7,315 nt of DNA from Planctomycetota bacterium (lineage in GTDB: Bacteria; Planctomycetota; PUPC01; JACPCR01), in contig JASLXP010001216.1 of assembly GCA_030740295.1 (NCBI GenBank), positions 1 to 7,315 on the forward strand. The letters are read 5' to 3'. Below, piece after piece: positions 4,777 through 7,315 of this stretch. The position numbers and the translations under genes were made by a program. Below the pieces are notes generated by a model. It saw only the letters and a list, made by a program, of their open reading frames with translations. It was not told the DNA's origin and ran no database searches. How positions within the stretch are numbered: position 1 is the stretch's first letter; the number at the start of each line of letters is the position of its first letter.

Positions 4777-7315
4777 ATGAATCGGCCCATCCTGTTCATC
4801 CTCTCATTTCTTTGTTGCGCAGTGCCTGCGCAATCCGCTGAGGTCCCGCCGAGCTTCGTCCTCAAAGGCGAGCTTCACTTTCAGGCCGATGCGAACGCTT
4901 CCACGTCGCTCCGACTTGAGAGTGCTGACAAAGTGCACCTGCTGATCTCGAAGGGCGGTGTCACCTGCTCCATCAATGAGAAGGCCATCAGCTCGGCCGC
5001 GTGGAGCAAGCCACTCCCGACATCTGCGCCGTTCGCCCTGATAGTCGGCCGCGGCCTCCTTTCATTCGTTGCAGAAGATGCTCTGGAAGCCCATTGGGAA
5101 ATCCCTCGGCTCAAAGATTCGAAACTCACCGTTAAGGAAGGCGACTTTGCGAAGCTGGCAAAAGTGCGCTTGCAGCCGTCGTCGTCGATTTCATTCTCCG
5201 ATGACTTCATGCGTTCGGATTCGACGAAAGACGAGTGGGTGAAGGTCGCCGGCAACTGGAAACTCGACCGCATTCCCAATCCGACCTGGAGCGTGAGCCC
5301 GTTCCGATATCGATGTGATGGTGAAGGAACGCATCTGGCATCGACCGGATATTGGTTCTGGAGTAACTACGCAGTGCGCGCAGCTGTACGTCCGGGCTCA
5401 TCCGGAGGCGCAGGCATCGCGGCGTCGGTGAGGGACGTGAAGAACTTTGTGATGTTCCGGTGGCAGAATGAGGCGGCTCTCGATCCGCGGCGTGCGAATG
5501 GAGCCCTGCAGCTTGTCCAGGTCGTCTCAGGCAATGAGGTGGTCCTGGCGGAAAAAAGAGGACAGATCGATCCGAGCCAGTGGTATGAATTTTCGCTCGC
5601 GCTCGCCGGCCAGAATGTTTATGCCCTCGTCGATGGGTATGAGGTGTTTCGTCACAGTCTCAATCAGGACGGGAAGGGCCACTGGCCGTTGGGCAAGGTC
5701 GGTCTGTGGGCATCGAATGCCGACGCGGCCCTGTTCGATGATGTACACGTTAAGAGCATGAGTGCTCTTAAGATCGATGACAGCGCGGCCGAACTGAAGT
5801 CGGTGTTTGGTCCGCGCAAGGTGGTCGTTCCGCAGGTCTTCACCACAGATGCCTATATGAAAGGCTGGGCTTCTACTGCTGGCGAGTGGTCTTCACGCTC
5901 GAAGGGGCTGGGGCAGATGCTTTGGCGTGTCGGTTCGTTTGGCAAGGATTTGACCGTCAACTGGCCGTTGAAATGGAAACGCGGCGTGGGCAGGCAGCCC
6001 GTCCGCATCGCGATGGCCGCGGATGGGTACGACCTGACGACCGGCTATCACGTGCACATGCTGAACGAGCTCGAGTTCTTTCGTCAGGGAAAGAGCCTGG
6101 GTAAGGCGGCCCTGCCGGACAAGATCCGTTCCTTTGAGTGGCGAAGGCAGGACGGCAGCCACCGGTTGCTGGTGAACGGTGAACCAGTCGTCCGGTTCAA
6201 AGATCCCAATCCGCTGGCCGGCGGGAAAGTTGGCATGTACCTGCCTGCTTCGACCAGGATCATTCTCGATACCAACAAGATTCAGATTCACGCGGCAGGA
6301 CAGCAGGACTACACCTTCTCGACCGCGCCTGTTGACTGGCGGGTGGCGTCCGGTGCATGGGACATTACTTCCCGTTGGATTTGCACGCCGAAGTGGTCGT
6401 GGTTTGGCGGGAAGAGCCACGAAACCGCTGCCATCTGGAGCAAGCAGACATACCAGGGCGATCAGGTGATTGACCTGACCACCGCAATCATGATGGATTA
6501 CGGAGCCCGCGGCGGTTACCGGAATGTGGGCGACCTCAACATCTCATTCTGCGCGGACGGGCAGAATCTCTGCAGCGGATACACGCTCATGTATGGCGGT
6601 TTCAATAACACGAAAACCTGTCTGTGGCGCAAGAACAGAATTGTCGCCTACCGCCTCGACCGCCCTTATCCGATGTCCACCCAGGGCTTTGACATGTTCG
6701 CCCACAAAAGCTGGTTCAACGTCAAGGCCGAGAAGAAGGGCGACCTGATCCGTTTCTATCTCGGGAACGAATTAATTCTCGAGTATCGAGACGACAACCC
6801 GCTGGAAGGAGGACACATCGCCGCCTGGACCTGGGACGGAGGAATGATGGTCCCCCGCGTGCGGATCTTCGCCGAAAAACTTGGGCAGGCTCAGTCACCG
6901 TTCCTCAAACCTCTGGGCACGAATCGTAAGCGTTCCGACGAATTCAGTGCATTCAGAATCGAATCGAAGGACGAGAAAGACACCATCACTTTCGTCAATC
7001 CACAGTCCGGCGGCGACTTCACCTCCCCACTTGGGCTGCCGGCATTCAATGCATTGAAAAAGGGACGACTCTCCTTCGACTACCGTATGCAGCCTGACGT
7101 GCGACTCCATCTCTACCTCGTGGCAAACGGCCAGGATTTTTATGTTGCGATGACTGCACCGGAGAATCCCGCCGCTCACGAGTTTCGTGAGACCGTCATC
7201 GTCTCAGGCCGGCAGACACGCAAGCTCGACGTTACCGGCAAAGCCAGGCGCCCTGCCAGGCTCGGCAAGATCTCGATTGTTGCGGACGGTCAATGGAACA
7301 CCGCGGCCGCTGATT
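4777..7315 (+). CDS. Exported multi-module concanavalin-A/LamG-like protein (C-terminus off window)
   Basis: The frame stays open from 4777 to the right edge (846 residues; the end is missing). Residues 1-21 are a good Sec signal peptide: R3, hydrophobic core ILFILSFLCCAV, and PAQSA with cleavage around 18-21. After a small N-terminal beta region (22-135), three modules of about 180 residues follow the same plan: an opening W-(x)-A-(S)-G-x-W motif, then a closing G-x-[VI] strand and a last strand. Module 1 has WVKVAGNW (154-161), GKVGLW (306-311) and FDDVHV (320-325). Module 2 has WASTAGEW (364-371) and GKVGMY (483-488). Module 3 has WRVASGAW (521-528), GHIAAW (679-684) and RVRIFAE (694-700). 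A fourth beta-rich segment starts near 715. This resembles jelly-roll domains that bind carbohydrate (LamG, DUF1080-like); I see no glycosidase catalytic motif. The chosen start puts the signal peptide at the N-terminus; in-frame ATGs at 4666 and 4669 are alternatives. The module type is inferred from pattern; substrate and role are unknown. Confidence 0.85.
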   Translation, partial: MNRPILFILSFLCCAVPAQSAEVPPSFVLKGELHFQADANASTSLRLESADKVHLLISKGGVTCSINEKAISSAAWSKPLPTSAPFALIVGRGLLSFVAEDALEAHWEIPRLKDSKLTVKEGDFAKLAKVRLQPSSSISFSDDFMRSDSTKDEWVKVAGNWKLDRIPNPTWSVSPFRYRCDGEGTHLASTGYWFWSNYAVRAAVRPGSSGGAGIAASVRDVKNFVMFRWQNEAALDPRRANGALQLVQVVSGNEVVLAEKRGQIDPSQWYEFSLALAGQNVYALVDGYEVFRHSLNQDGKGHWPLGKVGLWASNADAALFDDVHVKSMSALKIDDSAAELKSVFGPRKVVVPQVFTTDAYMKGWASTAGEWSSRSKGLGQMLWRVGSFGKDLTVNWPLKWKRGVGRQPVRIAMAADGYDLTTGYHVHMLNELEFFRQGKSLGKAALPDKIRSFEWRRQDGSHRLLVNGEPVVRFKDPNPLAGGKVGMYLPASTRIILDTNKIQIHAAGQQDYTFSTAPVDWRVASGAWDITSRWICTPKWSWFGGKSHETAAIWSKQTYQGDQVIDLTTAIMMDYGARGGYRNVGDLNISFCADGQNLCSGYTLMYGGFNNTKTCLWRKNRIVAYRLDRPYPMSTQGFDMFAHKSWFNVKAEKKGDLIRFYLGNELILEYRDDNPLEGGHIAAWTWDGGMMVPRVRIFAEKLGQAQSPFLKPLGTNRKRSDEFSAFRIESKDEKDTITFVNPQSGGDFTSPLGLPAFNALKKGRLSFDYRMQPDVRLHLYLVANGQDFYVAMTAPENPAAHEFRETVIVSGRQTRKLDVTGKARRPARLGKISIVADGQWNTAAAD

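Noticed and set aside
5893..6420. 175-residue open frame on the minus strand
   Set aside because: It is antisense to module 2 and the start of module 3 of the exported protein, whose repeated motifs confirm the plus-strand frame.

Overview
The window has five parts: a long secreted-type gene on the minus strand (cut by the left edge), a short divergent intergenic region with a near-perfect hairpin, and three plus-strand genes, the last cut by the right edge. Base composition is moderately GC-rich and coding density is high. Most starts lack a clear Shine-Dalgarno sequence, and two very long exported-type proteins are built from beta-propeller or concanavalin-like modules. Together with a proline-rich N-terminal extension on the family 4 uracil-DNA glycosylase, this suggests a member of the Planctomycetota (PVC group). 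That assignment is inferred from gene style only; no rRNA or other phylogenetic marker is present.

Layout: 1-2590 (-) is the N-terminal 863 residues of an LVIVD-repeat beta-propeller protein. 2591-2758 is the divergent intergenic region, with a 23-bp imperfect inverted repeat at 2631-2698. 2759-3625 (+) encodes a two-domain GNAT N-acetyltransferase of YitH-like layout. 3626-3758 is an intergenic stretch with 9-nt periodicity in two opposed blocks. 3759-4652 (+) encodes a family 4 [4Fe-4S] uracil-DNA glycosylase with all four cluster cysteines. 4653-4776 is a short gap that stays open in the frame of the next gene. 4777-7315 (+) is the first 846 residues of an exported protein with three concanavalin-A/LamG-like modules and the beginning of a fourth.

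The genes do not form an obvious pathway. The acetyltransferase and the DNA-repair glycosylase are cytoplasmic housekeeping or accessory functions. The two outer genes look like envelope or secreted proteins with binding-type scaffolds and no recognised catalytic motif. I found no tRNA, rRNA, CRISPR array, transposase, toxin-antitoxin pair or phage gene. The most unusual things are the intergenic hairpin, the 9-nt periodic intergenic block and the repeat architecture of the right-hand protein. I do not see a convincing new biological system.
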